DNA of 64,000 nucleotides from positions 1,890,416-1,954,415 of the forward strand of contig SIJG01000003.1 of NCBI GenBank assembly GCA_023374025.1. The letters are read 5' to 3'. Source of the DNA: Heterodera schachtii (lineage: Eukaryota > Nematoda > Chromadorea > Rhabditida > Heteroderidae). A program made the translations under genes and the position numbers. Positions 39,098-50,643 of this stretch are shown piece by piece (position 1 is the first letter of the stretch; each line of letters starts with the position of its first letter). A model generated the notes under the pieces. It made no database searches. It was given only the letters and a program-made list of their open reading frames with translations, and was not told where the DNA came from.

Positions 39098-42000
39098 TTA
39101 TTTGTCTCCATTATTATCACCGTCTGCTGCTGCTGTACTGCTTGGCAAGCATGTGCCGTTCAGCAGCGTCAGCATGGCCCAACCGCCGCTGTGGCACACC
39201 GCCGACCGTCCCACCGAGGAGCCGTCCGACAGCTGAGTGCCGTTGGCACACACCAGGGTTACGGTGGCACCGATTGGGTACGGTGAGCCGAGGCCCACCG
39301 GCGAGTAAACGAAACGGCCGTTCATCGGCTGGGGCAACTCGAAGCAGTCTCTGGTGTCGACTGTGAGCGAAAATTTGATTGTTTTCGGAATAAACAAAAT
39401 GCCGAAATGACGCGTCGGATAAGAAAAATCCTGATTTGTGAGACCAGATACCAGGGAATGGCATTCCGAGACCCCAAAATTTCGGAAACCGGAATTCCGT
39501 GCCATTCCTGCCATCAACCAAACGCATAGTAATTCTGTTCAAAATGGCATGTGATCCAACTTTGTACTCAAACCCGGCATGGCTCCCAACTCTAGTCTCT
39601 CTACTCTCTCGCTCTCTTCCTCTGTTCCATTCTCTCTTTCTCTCCTTTCTTTCTCTCTCTCTTCCATTATCTCTTTCTCTCCTTTTCTCTCTCTTCCATT
39701 CTCTCTTATCTTTGTTTCTTCCATTCTCTCCCTTCTCTCTTTTCATCTCATTTCTCTCCTATCTTTCTCTCTCTTCCATTTCTCTCTTTCTCTCTCCCGT
39801 CTTCTATCTCTTCCTTTGCTCTATTTGTGTTGTGCCACTATCACCTCCTGTTCCGTTGATGTCAAATGTTGCTGCTGTAGCATTTGCTGTTGTGCCCATG
39901 CCATTGTTGCTGTTACCGCTTGTTGTCGTTGACGAGGCTACAGTAGTGCTGCTGTTGCTGCTCCTCCTCGTCGTCGTCGTGGTTGCGCTTGGCATGGTGT
40001 ATGGTGTCGCGTCGGCACTTGACTGCACACATTGGCCAAGCACGGCTGGCAGGAATTGGCCATTCTGACAGCTGGCCACCGTTTGGCCGCTGGGCACAAA
40101 GCTGAAAAAGCACAATAAAAATGAATTAAAAAAGTGAAACAAAACAACGGACTAATTCAAGAATTAGAAAATATTACATTTATAATTGCCAATTATTTTC
40201 AAAAATTTCGGAAAAAATCTAACGAACTTTAAATTAGCATAATTTTTGGCATTGGTTCTAACAAAAGCTCAAATTGTCTAATAAAATAATAGTAATAAAT
40301 CTGGGACGGGGCAAAATCTCGCCGCCGGAAATTTAAAAAAAAAATTTACAAACAAAAAATTTTACGAAAATAAATTTTAAAATATTTTATAAGAAAATCT
40401 AAAAAAAAAATTTGAAAAAGCTTTCTAGCGATTTGTTGTAAAAAATTTGAAAATCGAAAAAATAGCTAGAAAAATTTTCATTTTTTCTCAACAAGTTTTT
40501 GGGGTGCACCCATAAATCTTGGCCATTGTCTGTTGCCTGTTGTTGGCCCGGCCTTTTACCCGCTGTTGCATGTCAATGTGGCGGTTGTGCCCGGCGGGTA
40601 CGGTCCGAACAGTGCCCCGTTGGAGTACTGTATTCGTCCGTTGAATGCCAACCCGCCGATGCCGAGCACACACTGCTGCTGTTGCTGCTGCGCTGGGACG
40701 AGCGGTGTGGTGCCAAAACCCGGAGTGGAGGATGGAAACGTTGTTTGGCCAAGTGCTACAATGTTAGGGGCGGTGGGGTCTAAATTTATGACTACTAAAT
40801 TATAAATAAAAAAAGGGTCTTTTTCAATTAATGTGCCCGCGAGAAGGGGGAGGGGGGTGTAAAAGGTTCGGTGGCACAATGGCGGAGAAAGTTGGCTTGG
40901 CCAATCGTTCGAACGAAGTAGTACTGTTCGAGACCGAAAATTTCTCGAGACTTCGAGAGACTAACTCGAGACCGAGACTGAAAATCCCGAGATCCAAAAA
41001 CCCGAGACTTTTTTCAAAAATTTTTTTGTTCAATTTGAAACCGATTAAAACTTTCTATAAATTTAAAAATTATTTTTGAGGCTTTTCCTAAAAATGGCGT
41101 TCTTTTGGTAAACCGCCCAACTGGGAACCGTACGAATGAGCACAGAATCAAATCATTTTGGTCGACCTATTGGGGGGACCGTCCACTTCGGCGCCAGCCA
41201 TTTTGGCGCCAAACGCTATAACATTTTATTGTCCCTTTTAAAGCTAATGAGGATTAATTTATTGGTTCAAGAGTTATTTGGACACATAAGAAAAAAGTAG
41301 TTATAACACGTTAAAGTTGGCGGCGCTAAAAAATTGTGCCTTGAAAATATTTCAATTTCCAAAAATATCTCTCGCTCTAATTATTAATTACTATAAATAA
41401 ATAAATAATTGGTTCGTAATTGTTTTCCCACCTCCGGCTGCTCTCGTTGCCATTGTCCCTCCCCCGGTGCATTGTCCGACGCCCCCGCCGAATTGTGCCG
41501 GTTGCCACTGTCCTCCGATGCATGTCGCCGTCGTCATCGATGACGGACTGCCGATGCCACCGATTGTGCTTGTCGTGAGACCACTCTGTGTTGTTGTGGT
41601 CGGCAATTGGCCGTTGGCACATTGCAAATTGGCGGTGGTGCCCTGGGCATAGGGCGGCCCAACGGACGAATAGACAATGTTGCCTAAGCGAGGGATATCA
41701 AAAAAAGTTTAAAAGATAACAACCCAAAGATTGCGTGAGGAGTTTCCAAAAATTTAATTTTGGGCGAGGAAAAGCAGTGATTAATGGACCAAATGAATTT
41801 TTTCACGGCTATAAAATTTAAATTTAAATTAAGCCGAAAGTTAGGCCTAGTCTAAGCCTTTGTACGAACTGCCATGACATCATTGTTGTAAAGGATTCAA
41901 AACCAAATTTAAATTATTACAAAATTACGACTACAAAAGTCCCATGTTGGTATACAATAAATTTAAAATCACAAACTCCCTGCCTTGGGGAATTTTCAAG

Positions 42001-45000
42001 TGAAAAATTGCAATTTAAAAAATTACCCCCCAAAACGGGTGCCATTCCAAGCAGACATTGCGTGCCAATGCCGAGCAGGTTCAAACCGCCACTCACTGTG
42101 TTCGTCTAACAGAGATCAAATAAATTTCTTTTGCCATTTTACAAATTTGGCCAAATACCCCGGAATTTATTGTGCCAATGCCGCTATTTATGCCGTTGGA
42201 GAGTCCCCCACTCTGTGCCGAACAGCCCGGCAAAAGTGGCGGTTGCCATTGACCATTCGTACACATTGAACTGCTTTGCCCCTGCGGCGACCCCTTGGAA
42301 AATTGCAATTTTGTTAAAAAATTTGGGCTGCTATTGAGGTGTCATGAAAACGCGTACAAAAGGCAATTCGAAAATTGCTTAAAGGCTAGGCTTAGGCCTA
42401 AGCTTTAGGCTAAGCCTAGGCTTAGGCTTAACCTTATTATTTTGTTAAATACGAGTTGCCTTTTGTACGAGTTGCATTGACCACTAAAAATTATTAATAG
42501 GGAACCGGGAAGCACTCACCTGCTGGCAAATCACTTGCGCGAGAGTTCCCGAGGGAAACGGTCCGACCGTACTCCCACTGGAGTACTGTATGGAGGCACC
42601 TGGAAGGAAAACCATCGAAAGTTTTACGGTCCTTTTAATGCTTTTTTTTACCCAGCGGTGCCATCAGGCCAAAAAAGCAACTGCCGACGGCATTGCTCTG
42701 CTGCGCGGTATTGCCCAATTGGATGCCTCCAATTGGCGTGGTGCCACCGGTGCACATGCCCAGCGGCGGTGTCCAAATGCCATTTGAGCAGACGGACGAC
42801 TGAGCACCCGAGGGCAGGCCTAAATAATGGAAAAAATCAGCGAATTAAGTCATTTTCTTAGCAAATTCCATCAGAATCATTTTCCACCTACGGCATTTGA
42901 GGGATTTCAAATTAGTTCTAACTGTAAGACAGCTAGTCTAATCGAAAACCAAGACTAAAAACTTTCGAACTCAAATTGAGAACTAAAAACCAGCTCCTTC
43001 CCTATTCTTTTTCGTTGGCACCGAAATTTTTTTGCTGCATACATTCTGCAAAACTGACCTTGTTGGCATTGTAGTGTTGCGATAGTGCCGGATGGGTAAT
43101 TGGTCGCGCCAATGACCAGCGGGGAGCCCTGCGGCGATGACAGCGGCTGCTGCGAGTATTGGACGGTGCCAAAAGCGGCGGTGGTAACAGCGGGCAAACA
43201 GCCAATGGCAGCACCCAAATTGGTGCCGGTGGAGGTAGTGCCAAATGGAGTGGTGCCAAATGGGGTGGTGCCAAATGGGGTAGTGCCAATGCCAATGCCT
43301 GACTGCTGCTGGGGCGACGGAGTTATCCCTCCGGGGAGTCCAAGGCTGCCCAAACATTGGCCGAGACTGAACGGCTGCCATTGGCCAAACTGACAGACGG
43401 CCTGCAAACATTTGGGGAAGAAAATGCACAATTTGAGGAAGAATTGCCAAATTGGCAGCTTTAACTATATTTTGTACAATGGGTTCACTCACTTAATCGA
43501 ATTTTTTTAGGATTTAGGTAAACCCTTTTTTATTTTTGGCACTTTCTCACACTTTTTGGCATTCTCTTCTCTCTCTCTCTCACTCTCGGTTTATTTTTCG
43601 ATTTTCTTAAAGAATTGCCAAATTGGCATTTTTTATTACATTTCGCACAAGGCGCTCACTTTACCGACTTTTTTTGGGATTTAATCCATTTTTGTTTGTT
43701 TTTGGCATTTTAGCATCCTTTTTGGCATTCTATCTCTCTCTCTCTCTCTCTCCCCATCTTTTTTTCCATTCCCTTCCATTTTTGGCACTTTCTCTCCCGC
43801 CGCTGTGCTCACTTGGCTTGCGCCTCCGCTGACTGCTCCGCCGTTTGTACAGAATAGCTGCACTACGGTGCCCTGCGAGTAAGTGCCGGAACCGCCCAAA
43901 ATGCTTTGCTGCTGCTGTTGCGGTGCCGTGCTGTACGTCAGTTGGCCGCCCAACGGTGCCAACATTGGTAAACAGTTGCCCACCGTTGACGAGGCTACCG
44001 TAGTTAGACCACTGCCAATCACATTACTTCCCGGCACGGTGCTGGTCTGAGGGAACGGAGTTGCGCCCGTGACGGGAGAGGACAGCGGTTGGCACGTGCC
44101 TGATTTGGGAAATGCGTTTAGACACGTTTGAATTCATTTTCGAGTTCTCATTAGTTGTCGGAATTGATCGGAATCCAAGGGAACCGACGGTTTTGTTGGC
44201 GGATTAGGTCATCTTTCTCCGTCTAACTATCGCCCTCACTCTCACTCTCTCGCCCTATTTGTCACTTTCTCTTCCTCTCTCTCTCTCTCTCTATTCCCAT
44301 TCTTCCCACTCCCTATCTTTCTTTCCTCTATCTCTCTCACTCTAGCTCAGGACCTCGTCGAATAATTACGTATTCTTTATTATTCTCGTCCGTGTCTCTT
44401 GACCAGTAGGTATGTTACGGTGGTTCGGGTTCCTACCGTAAGCCGGTGCTTTTCGCTATTTTTCTTTTCTTTTCTTCTCATTTAACTCACCAATCGGTGT
44501 GCTCCACTGCGAATTCGAAAGGCATTGGGCCGACGAAGCGCCCAAGGGGAAAAAGCCGACAGAGCATGTCAAAAGAGCCGAAAATAGAAGGAAAAGCCAT
44601 TTTCAATATTATAAATATTTAAAATAATCTTATGAATTTAAGAATAGCCAAAAATAAAATAAGTTTTTAATATTTGCCGTTGTGCCAGCAGGCTGAGCGG
44701 CGCCGATCAGTGAATTCTGCGCAGTGCCAACCGGCAAATAATTGACAATGCCATTTTGCGCGTTCAATGGTGGGCACGAACCGACCGATGCAAAAGGGGA
44801 CAAAGTGGTGCCACCGGTGGTTATTGCCTGTTAAAATCGAAAAATGCATATTTAAAAATTTCAAAAAATTATTGCCCTAAAATTAAAAAGGGGAATTTTT
44901 TGGTCTATAAAGATTTTATCGATATTTTTCATTTAGAAAAAACTCTAACTTTGCTGGCGTAAATTTTAAGAAAAAAAATTTTTATTTATTGTTTATACAC

Positions 45001-45279
45001 TATTTAGCCTTGGTTTTATTTTATTTAGGTCAATTTCGAATTTTTATACCAATGGTTTACATCTGTTTTTGACAGTTTTTAAATAAATTTGTAAAAATTA
45101 AATTTCTTTTTTTTTAAAATTAAAGATAGAAATTATTTTAAGTTTAATTAAAAGTAAGAAATCGGTAAAACCCGTTCACTGTGTCTGACCTGTCGCTTTT
45201 CGCGCCACCTGTGCTCCGTCCCAGCGCACGTCGAATACCGTAGCCAAATTGCGATTATGGTAAAGTAATTTAAAAGCAT
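39098..45279 (-). CDS. Secreted protein with seven sushi/CCP-like units, 13 exons
   Basis: The ATG (45277-45279) opens a signal peptide (MLLNYFTIIAIWLRYSTCA). Thirteen exons (45190-45279, 44678-44827, 44491-44578, 43813-44099, 43059-43401, 42652-42819, 42520-42599, 42159-42293, 42027-42105, 41432-41683, 40560-40779, 39845-40101, 39098-39360) keep phase throughout and give about 803 residues. Seven units share the pattern C-x-NG-x-(I/V)QYS ... P-x-GT-x-A-x-L-x-C-x-NG ... C-x-NGQWQP-x-L-G-x-C, the four-cysteine layout of sushi/CCP domains. Linkers are Thr/Ser/Gly-rich and mucin-like, including a TTPFG repeat and N-glycosylation sites. No membrane segment follows, so secretion to cuticle, body cavity or glands is likely; the exact role is unknown. 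Intron 2 (44579-44677) is non-canonical, GC at the donor and CG at the acceptor. Confidence 0.85.
39590..39830 (+). repeat. (CT)n-rich tract in the last intron of the sushi gene
   Basis: Imperfect CTCTCT/CTTTCT microsatellite, so GA-rich in the sense of the host gene. It sits between the last two exons (39361-39844) and explains the Ser/Leu-rich frames there. Confidence 0.8.
41160..41345. repeat. Fragment of the TTCGGCGCC repeat family in an intron
   Basis: GGACCGTCCACTTCGGCGCCAGCCATTTTGGCGCC followed by GCTATAACATTTT matches the end of the element at 5519-5910, in an intron of the sushi gene (40780-41431). I found no clear second end, so it may be truncated. Confidence 0.5.
41838..41885. 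mobile_element. Half copy of the TTAGGC-core TIR element
   Basis: Contains TTAGGCCTAGTCTAAGCC followed by TTTGTACGAACTGCCATGACATC, the core plus one end of the elements at 36450-36602 and 42337-42478. The other end is missing. Confidence 0.45.
42337..42478. mobile_element. Short TIR element with telomere-like TTAGGC core, in a sushi-gene intron
   Basis: Starts GGTGTCATGAAAACGCGTACAAAAGGCAATTCG and ends CGAGTTGCCTTTTGTACGAGTTGCA, an inverted repeat. The core has GGCTTAGGCCTAAGC and TTAGGCTAAGCC, i.e. TTAGGC words in both directions. It lies in intron 42294-42519 and is homologous to 36450-36602. Its size and lack of coding capacity fit a MITE. Confidence 0.7.
44225..44345 (+). repeat. (CT)n tract in an intron of the sushi gene
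   Basis: CTCACTCTCTCGCCC and CTCTCTCT blocks lie in the intron between exons 3 and 4. Shorter CT tracts occur at 43565-43590 and 43732-43755. Confidence 0.7.
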
Positions 45280-48148
45280 TTTTCGCTGTTTTTTTCAAAA
45301 ACTTTTCTCAGATCTTTTCCCTCTTTTCATTGTGCCCCCGTTTTATATTTGTGCCAAATCGGGAGCCGGGGGGGGGGGGGGGGCGGCACTCTCATAAAAA
45401 AGTACGGCAAAATTAATTAACATTTTTTGCAGGCGAAACTATGGAAACAAATTGGCCATTTGGGAATGAATGAAAGAAAGAATGGCGGCACTTTTATGTG
45501 CTTTACGTTTTTCTATTTATGGCCAACAAAAGGTGGCCAATCAAATGGCGGAAATGGCTTATTAGCTGAAAGAAATTTGCTTGTATAATAATGATACTAA
45601 TTAGACAATGGCAATTAATCATTGGACTTCAAAGGTAAAGTGCCGAGAGAAATTGTTTCCCCGAACGACAAAATGTCATGCCAATTATGCGACCGGATAT
45701 TATTTTGATAATTAATATAGTTTGTGTCTCGTTCAAAAACTTTTATTTAGAAAAATCCAGCAAATTCAGAACCGCAGACCCAAACTCGAATAGAAAAGCG
45801 AAAAATTTGAATTTTTTAAATTTACGGTCAAAACGCATTAATTATTTATTCGTGATCGACAAAAACATTGAAAAATGTTTAATTACTTTTTAAAAAACGG
45901 TTGATTAATGAAAAATCCCACGGCGTTTGAACATTCCCTGAATTTCGTAACAAAAAATGTTAATAATTCTCACAAAATTTTCAAAATGCATCACCCCCCC
46001 CCCCTCCCCTAATTTTCACGTCAATTTTCTTAAATAAATTATGAGCAAGTATGGAATATATATGTGCTAAAATTCTGAAATATTTATTATATGTGCTAAA
46101 AACCGAAATATGCAAAAATATATTCTATAAAATGGGTAAAATAAATTAAAAGTTGTTCAAAACAGTCCATTTATCTCCAAAAATGCTTAAATTGAGCTTA
46201 TGGATAACGGTAAACATTCATTTCTCTTTTTGTTGACCAATGAAAGCGGAAATAAATTTTAAACGATGGAAAAAGGGGAGAGAAAAGGCACACAAAATGG
46301 AGAATAAATTGTTTATTATTCAACACATTATTTTAATTAGTACAACGTGTGAAACATTCGTACATTTATTTCACCCAAATTTTTTGGCCATCGCCAAAAA
46401 TTTGTCGGCGGATTTGAGGCAAACGGCGGAAAACGCGCACTGATCAGTCGGATTAAATTATAAGGACGATTTATTCATTTATTTTTTGGGACGAATGCGT
46501 CGCGAAAGATTTGGACGGATTTTCGTGGGGTGCGCGAGAAGATTTTATGCTTCAAAATGAAAAATAACAACGGCGATCATTTCTACACATCACACGGTTC
46601 GCGAGAAAAAATGCCCACAATTTTGGGTAAATTTTTAATAAAATTGAAAATGAGCACAAATTTCGAAGGCCTCAAAATATAATTAGCTTCTAATTTTTTA
46701 GCGGATGGGGAAATTTCGTCGAAAAGAATCGCTAATTGCTCCATCTCGAGAATTAAATAAACAAAAATTCACGAGACTTTTGAAATTGGACGATTTTTGT
46801 GGGGAGGGGACATTTTAGCCGAGGACAGACAATCGGTGGCATCCATCGCCCGCGGGGGCGAAAATTTCCTGTTATTGGACGGTGTGAACAAAGCATTGAT
46901 TTTACAATTTCACACTTCCATCAATCGTGAAAAGCATTAACCAACCACAGACAGAGATGACTAAAAAGTGCCAATGGACAAAACGGCACTGAAAAATTCT
47001 TTTTAAAACATCTCATTAAATCCAACTAATTATTGGAAAGTAAATCATTCATTATTTGTTTATCAGTCAAATATTGACTAGAAATTGTAAAAAGTTTTTT
47101 TTAAAGGGCTTACCGTTAGAATTACCGACGGATACAATAAATTTGGCAGGAAGGATGGAAATTTGCCTTATTCCGAATGATGTCACAACAAAGGGCAGAA
47201 TAATTGTTTTGGAAATAATTTTTGAATGAAAGGCTAATTGAAAAAACAAACATTTTTATATTAAATGGTTTAGGACAACTTCAGCAGAGTTATAAAATGA
47301 ATTGGCAAATAAAATGGCAAATAGGTAATTCCGATTTTTAACTCAAGACTTTTTTTGGCTCTAATGCAGTTTATGACTCCAATCGACTTTTATGAGCCAT
47401 TGCATCACCGTGATCAGATCACTCCTTCACGGTATTCAAACCTCGAAATGTCTTGAAACCGGAAAAACTTTCGTAAAAAATTCCTAGGGGGTCGGCGCCG
47501 GGAAAAACGAAAATTATGGACAGAAAGAGACAAAATTATAATTTTTGAGTAAATCAACTCTCATAACTTTGCTCAGACGCAACCAAATTGAACAATCTAT
47601 CATACGATAGCCCTTGAATTGCGTTATTAGCTTGCCAAATTTCAAAAAATTTTATTAAGTTTATCAAAGGTTTAAGGCAAAAAAATGGAAAAATTGTCAT
47701 AACTTTTGAAAAACTTAATAAAAATTTTTGAAATTTGGCAAGCTAATAAAGCAATTCAAGGGCTATCGTATGATACCAAGATTGTGCAATTTGTTGCGTC
47801 TGAGCAAACTTATAAGTTGATTTACTCAAAAATTTAGCAAATTTTGCACTTTTCGTCGGTCGCCAAATTTGCACTTTTCGTCGGTCGACCCACCACATTT
47901 TAAGCTGTTCTTTTACAGACATTTCGAGCAAATATTTTTATTTTTTCTAATTTTAAATGACCAACGAAGCAGAAAATTAAAAAGTGACCTGCTGGCCTTT
48001 CAAAAAATCGGTAGGAATACAGTTCAAACATGTTCTTTTTTGTAACTATTAACATGTTTTTAACGCGAGAATTTAACCTTCGGTTAATACCGAAAAATAG
48101 GCCTTTTTCCACAAAAAAACCGTTTAATTTTCAATTTCCCCTTTTTAG
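45280..48148. other. AT-rich intergenic region with repeats; no firm gene
   Basis: Contains the upstream region of the sushi gene, a G-run (45369-45384), a C-run (45994-46004) and the foldback repeat at 47512-47835. A 67-codon frame at 46240-46443 has no recognisable feature. The unrecognised gene starting by 48149 may have earlier exons here that I could not find. Confidence 0.45.
47512..47835. repeat. Foldback palindrome, arms about 115 bp
   Basis: The left arm has GAGTAAATCAACTCTCATAAC, then ATCATACGATAGCCCTTGAATTGC, then GCTTGCCAAATTTCAAAAA (47548-47655). The right arm returns these in reverse order and complement (47708-47830). The loop is about 50 bp. Preceded by GTCGGCGCCGGG (47491-47502), it probably belongs to the TTCGGCGCC family; related words (GGGCTATCG, ATACCAAGATTG) occur at 52610-52830. 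Confidence 0.75.
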
Positions 48149-50643
48149 ATCAAAGGATTGGACGTCAAAGGATGCAAAATTGAGGAGCTGGCCTCCATTG
48201 ACGATGATGAGCAGCGGACCATTTTTGGTCTGATTTTGCGCTTCAGAGGGCGTAACGGCGAAGAATTGGAGGGCACTCCGATGCCCAACGCTCCTGTGTA
48301 CTTTGCCCAACGGTGGGTTACTTTTAAGGCAAAAAAATTAAGGCTTTAGAAACTCCAAAAAAAGAGAGTTTAAAAGGCTTCACATCATTTTTCAAGGGTA
48401 AAGTTTTGATTCATTTTTTCAATGCTTAAAAATTCAAACACAATATAAATAATAAGACTAAATACATTTTAAAATTCTAATAATAAGACGCACTCACATA
48501 AAACGAACAAAGTGTTTTAAAAATAAGACCGCCGTACATAGAGAGAGGGGAGCACTCAGAGTTCAGCCCTGGCGAAATCTCAGATGCCACGGCTTCATTC
48601 CCCCCCCCCCCCCCCCCCCGCTCATTTTTGAAAAGTTTCAATTTTTTTTTGAATTTGGGTTCGATTTTAAATTGGTCAAAATGAATGTCACATTTCATCA
48701 TCAGTAGGACTACGATTTCCCACCCCCTTTTTGGGAGAAATTTTTTGCTTAAAAAGCTGTGAAAACATGTTTCTGGGGTTTTTGGGTCGCTGATCGCGTA
48801 ATAAGCCGTTCGTTTTGACGTATTCCGAATCCCGAACTCGAAAGTAGTCCAAAATTCAGATTTAACAAATTTCGCATCATCATTTTTGATTTGATTAAAT
48901 TTTTATTTTTTAATTACTTAATTTTCTTATATTTTTACCGCTCTATACAAACACACGAAAATGAGATTATGATGATGATTAATTGTTGAATCAAAAAGGC
49001 AAAAAAAAATTTATTCACGAATCTTGTTATTGGAAAAAATTAACTATAAAAAAATCTTCCCTGCCCCAAAAAACCCTAGTTTTTCTTTATTTTTAAGCCT
49101 CGCCTCGTGGTATTATCTAAATTTGCGGAGGCTAGGGGGAAGGGTTCGCAAAAATTATTGATATTTTTTCTTGTTTTTTTTGAAAATTAAAAAATTTTGC
49201 TGCGACGTTTTGTCATGCTCCCGAAAACCGTTCCTTTTTTGCTTTTTAAATTAACTTTTTATGCGGTGCATTTTTCAAAAATTTTGGTGAGAGAGAGGCC
49301 CAGCTGTGCCGATAGGCGCTGCCGTGAAATTTTTTTAGGAATTTTAGTGAATATGTTGTCAAAATTAGCCTAATTTCAAAATTAACTCTTTTCCCACTAC
49401 AATTAGGCCAGCAACTCCGTGTTTTTGTTTGCGACGGAGGGGCCAAACGAACGCGTGGAGAATGCGGTGTTGCCCGTGGAACGTAATAAAAAAAATAATC
49501 GATATAAAAAACATGCAATTTTTTAGCCATCGCTTTGGGCACTTTTGACGACGTTGACATGGACATTTTTGTGAAAAAGAAGAAGGAAGAAGGTTTTTTT
49601 TTGTAATTTTTTATATTTGTTGAAAATTAGCCTAATTTCAAAATTTACTTTTTTTCCCCTACAATTAGGCCAGCACCTCCGCCTTTTTGTTTGCGGCGGA
49701 AGGGCCAAACGAACGCGTGGAGAATGCGGTGTTGCCCGTGGAACGTAATAAAAAAAATAATCGATATAAAAAACATGCAATTTTTTAGCCGGCGCTTTGT
49801 CGACCCTTGAGGGCTTGGACCTGGACATTTTTGTGAAAAAGAAGAAGGAAGAAGGTTTTTTTTTTGTAATTTTTTATATTTGTTGAAAATTAGCCTAATT
49901 TCAAAATTTACTTTTTTTCCCCTACAATTAGGCCAGCACCTCCGCCTTTTTGTTTGCGGCGGAAGGGCCAAACGAACGCGTGGAGAATGCGGTGTTGCCC
50001 GTGGAACGTAATAAAAAAAATAATCGACTAAAAAGATATGCAATTTTTTAGCCATCGCTTTGGGCACTTTTGACGACGTTGACATGGACATTTTTGTGAA
50101 AAAGAAGAAGGAAGAAGGTTTTTTTTTGTAATTTTTTATATTTGTTGAAAATTAGCCTAATTTCAAAATTTACTTTTTTTCCCCTACAATTAGGCCAGCA
50201 CCTCCGCCTTTTTGTTTGCGGCGGAAGGGCCAAACGAGCGCGTGGAGAATGCGGTGTTGCCCCTCGAGCGTAATAAAAAAAAATAATCGATATAAAAAAC
50301 ATGCAATTTTTTAGCCGGCGCTTTGTCGACCCTTGAGGGCTTGGACCTGGACATTTTTGTGAAAAAGAAGAAGGAAGAAGGTTTTTTTTTTGTAATTTTT
50401 TATATTTGTTGAAAATTAGCCTAATTTCAAAATTTACTTTTTTTCCCCTACAATTAGGCCAGCACCTCCGCCTTTTTGTTTGCGGCGGAGGGGCCAAACG
50501 AGCGCGTGGAGAATGCGGTGTTGCCCCTCGAGCGTAATAAAAAAAAATAATCGATATAAAAAACATGCAATTTTTTAGCCGGCGCTTTGTCGACCCTTGA
50601 GGGCTTGGACCTGGATATTTTTGTCAAGGATAAGCAAAAATGA
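48149..50643 (+). CDS. Unrecognised gene with a five-fold tandem exon-cassette 3' end (partial model)
   Basis: I do not recognise the family. An upstream exon at 48149-48312 follows a good TTTTTAG acceptor and reads KGLDVKGCKIEELASIDDDE, then FGLILRFRGRNGEELEG, ending at a GT donor. From 49407 there are five copies of a two-exon unit: exon A (76 nt, starts at 49407, 49669, 49932, 50194 and 50458; reads SAFLFAAEGPNERVENAVLP) and exon B (reads ALSTLEGLDLDIFVKKKKEE or ALGTFDDVDMDIF), each bounded by AG and GT. The last copy ends DIFVKDKQK and TGA at 50641-50643. Copies differ partly at third codon positions, which supports coding. The 48312 exon and the first A exon are not in matching phase, so at least one exon is missing. 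The start is unknown. Confidence 0.45.
49340..50640 (+). repeat. Tandem repeat, five units of about 263 bp, each an intron-containing exon pair
   Basis: Unit starts are spaced 262, 263, 262 and 264 bp. Each unit carries a 76-nt exon, a 44-nt AT-rich intron, a 66-nt exon and an intron of about 77 nt ending CCCCTACAATTAG. Introns are almost as well conserved as exons, which indicates recent duplication or gene conversion. The second exon comes in two types, in the order I, II, I, II, II. Confidence 0.85.

Noticed and set aside
49246..50566. Long repeated minus-strand frames (RATPHSPRVRLA and similar) across the tandem array
   Set aside because: They are antisense shadows of the plus-strand exon A. 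They run through sequences that behave as introns, and the plus-strand reading shows synonymous differences.
49407..50640. Regular spacing suggesting a CRISPR array
   Set aside because: Units are about 263 bp and exon-bearing, with no short repeats and unique spacers. The DNA is eukaryotic.
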